This document shows, one piece after another, positions 19,134 to 20,297 of a stretch of DNA of 20,297 nucleotides; position 1 is the stretch's first letter, and the number at the start of each line of letters is the position of its first letter. The stretch is from DASZKW01 sp035552775 (GTDB lineage Bacteria; Actinomycetota; Acidimicrobiia; Acidimicrobiales; Palsa-688): positions 1 to 20,297 of the forward strand of contig DASZKW010000035.1 of NCBI GenBank assembly GCA_035552775.1, written 5' to 3'. The notes below the pieces were generated by a model, which saw only the letters and a program-made list of their open reading frames with translations, made no database searches and was not told the DNA's origin. Position numbers and translations under genes: made by a program.

Positions 19134-20062
19134 TGCGCCGCCGGCGCCGGCAGGAGCCGACGGCGGGACGCGACGACGGGCGGTCCCCGGGTCTCGCCGG
19201 CGTTTCCATCCCCACGGGGAGGCATCGCCGGGCTGGAGACTGGGCATTCTGGGCCATCTGCGGGTTGGCGTTCGCGGTCATAGCCGCCCCCTGCCTGTCG
19301 GTGCTGATCAGCGTGTTCGACCGGGCGGCGCCGGGGATCGACGCATCCCTGTTCACCAAGAGCACCACCACCACCGCAGGACTGCAAAACGCCATCCTCG
19401 GCACCCTGGTCCTCCTGCTCGGCGTCCTCGTGGTCGCCGGGACGATCGGCGTGGCGGCGGGTATCTGGCTGGCCGAGTTCGCCCCCGGCCGGCTGGGCGC
19501 CGTGCTCCGATTCGGTTCCGAGGTGCTGGCCGGCTCACCTTCCATAGTCGTCGGCTACGTCGGCTACATCGCCCTGGTCGTCGGCCTGCACTGGGGCGAG
19601 GGCCTGCTGCCGGCGGTGCTGGCCCTGTCGGTGCTCGTGTTGCCGTACGTCGTCAAGAACACCGAGGTCGCCCTGCGCCAGGTCCCCTCCGCCCTGCGGG
19701 AGGCAACTGAAGCGCTCGGCCTGCACAGGGCCAAGTCCGTGGCGCGCATCCTGGTGCCCCCGGCTACCCCCGGCATCGTGAGCGGGGTGATCGTGGCCCT
19801 GGCCATCTCGACGGGGGAGACCGCGCCCCTGCTGTTCACGGCCGGGTTCTCCAACTCCAACCCGAGCGCCCACCCCCTCCACCACCAGGTCGGTTACCTC
19901 ACCGCGGTGACGTTCAACGACGCCTCCATCCCCGGCAAGGACTATGCCGTGCAGGGTGCCGCCGCCGCCGCGGTCACTCTGATCATCCTCATCGTGCTGA
20001 TCTTCGCGGGTCGGATGGTGTCTCGACGTTCCCGCCGCGCTACCGAGCGCATGAGCCTCTAA
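19133..20062 (+). CDS. pstA: Phosphate ABC transporter permease PstA
   Basis: This 309-aa protein begins at ATG 19133, whose A is the last base of the pstC stop (TGATG overlap), indicating translational coupling. After an Arg-rich, disordered N-terminus come membrane helices (WAFWAICGLAFAVIAAPCLSVLI, ILGTLVLLLGVLVVAGTIGVAAGIWLAEF, VLAGSPSIVVGYVGYIALVV, LLPAVLALSVLVLPYVV, and a last one near 285). The EAA loop EATEALGLHRAKSVARILVPPATPGIVSG contacts the ATPase, and STGETAPLLFTAG is typical of PstA. The ATPase gene pstB would be expected next, but transposase-like sequence begins instead. Confidence 0.95.
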   Translation: MRRRRRQEPTAGRDDGRSPGLAGVSIPTGRHRRAGDWAFWAICGLAFAVIAAPCLSVLISVFDRAAPGIDASLFTKSTTTTAGLQNAILGTLVLLLGVLVVAGTIGVAAGIWLAEFAPGRLGAVLRFGSEVLAGSPSIVVGYVGYIALVVGLHWGEGLLPAVLALSVLVLPYVVKNTEVALRQVPSALREATEALGLHRAKSVARILVPPATPGIVSGVIVALAISTGETAPLLFTAGFSNSNPSAHPLHHQVGYLTAVTFNDASIPGKDYAVQGAAAAAVTLIILIVLIFAGRMVSRRSRRATERMSL

Positions 20063-20152
20063 GCCGAAGTTACGGCGGGTCTGGACCTCGATTCGGCAGG
20101 TGACCAGCACGGATAGACGCGGGATCATCACCCAACGTAGGCACTAAAGTAG

Positions 20153-20181
20153 TTGTAGGCGTGGTCCTAATGGTGTAGAAT
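20153..20181 (+). promoter_or_regulatory. Promoter of the transposase gene, leaderless layout
   Basis: TTGTAG (20153-20158), 17 nt and TAGAAT (20176-20181) fit a sigma-70 promoter (4/6 and 5/6 matches). Only six bases separate the -10 from GTG 20188, so the mRNA would begin at the start codon. The region is less GC-rich than its surroundings. The rest of 20063-20187 holds a weak 6-bp inverted repeat (GCCGAA/TTCGGC, 20063-20097) and a repeated GTAGGC, with no gene. Confidence 0.55.
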
Positions 20182-20187
20182 ACGGTT

Positions 20188-20297
20188 GTGGCTACTCGCG
20201 GTGGTGCGGTTCACGTGGCGACGACCCGTCGGCACTACAAGGACAAGGTGTACGAGACCACGCTGTTGCGGCGCTCCTACCGGGAGGGGGGCAAGGT
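20188..20297 (+). CDS. IS1634-like transposase, N-terminal fragment (runs off the window)
   Basis: The frame from GTG 20188 is open to the window end. It encodes an N-terminus ending in VATTRRHYKDKVYETTLLRRSYREGGKV, which resembles the start of IS1634-type (IS4-related) DDE transposases, where 'Y...LLRRSYREGGKVK' precedes the 'TLGNLSHLP' segment. GTG 20215 is an alternative start, but the promoter spacing favours 20188. Only about 36 residues are visible, so the family call rests on this short motif. It marks a mobile element downstream of pstA. Confidence 0.65.
   Translation, partial: MATRGGAVHVATTRRHYKDKVYETTLLRRSYREGGK

Overview
This is a high-GC actinobacterial chromosome segment. It is most likely from class Acidimicrobiia or a close relative, either an uncultured lineage or an environmental isolate. 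The pointers are a WhiB regulator, a type-2 (long) LeuA, a SrtE-like sortase, TANNNT -10 elements 6-8 nt before several start codons, and the 'GYWLVASDGGIF' surface repeat motif, which from memory is common in Acidimicrobiia. The taxon call is an inference. I see no rRNA, tRNA, CRISPR array or replication origin, and no gene-free stretch longer than about 210 bp.

Layout. (1) 1-2200 is a decaying or error-containing end: a 5'-truncated IPT/TIG surface protein whose last part is out of frame, an unknown lipoprotein on the minus strand, and an SRPBCC gene that is also frameshifted. (2) 2201-5865 holds an AadA-like nucleotidyltransferase (-), a large acyl-CoA dehydrogenase (+) and a serine-acetyltransferase-like hexapeptide protein (-). 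(3) 5866-6804 holds a DUF2277 protein in a compact divergent arrangement with apparently leaderless promoters, then a probable 43-aa small gene and a 109-aa hypothetical. (4) 6805-8575 holds a whiB gene (-) divergent from a membrane-anchored HtrA-type protease. (5) 8649-10380 holds two tandem, diverged AIM24-family proteins with N-terminal zinc ribbons. (6) 10393-12553 holds leuA preceded by a complete-looking leucine attenuator (leader peptide with three consecutive Leu codons, a hairpin and an intrinsic terminator), followed by a 92-aa hypothetical. (7) 12550-20062 is a phosphate block: polyphosphate kinase (ppk1) with an unusual low-complexity insertion, a sortase (-), a SixA-like histidine phosphatase, then pstS-pstC-pstA behind a candidate PHO box. 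(8) After about 20100 the left part of an IS1634-like transposase gene begins exactly where pstB would be expected.

How the genes fit together. PstSCA imports phosphate, PPK1 stores it as polyphosphate, and the SixA-like phosphatase sits between them, so the right half looks like a phosphate-homeostasis region that a mobile element has entered. HtrA and the sortase act at the cell envelope. LeuA makes the first committed intermediate of leucine synthesis and appears to be controlled by leucyl-tRNA supply.

Four genes (the IPT protein, SRPBCC, ppk1 and pstC) each need one missing base to restore a normal reading frame, always in the same direction. This could mean gene decay, but a shared explanation such as single-base deletion errors in the assembly must be considered first.
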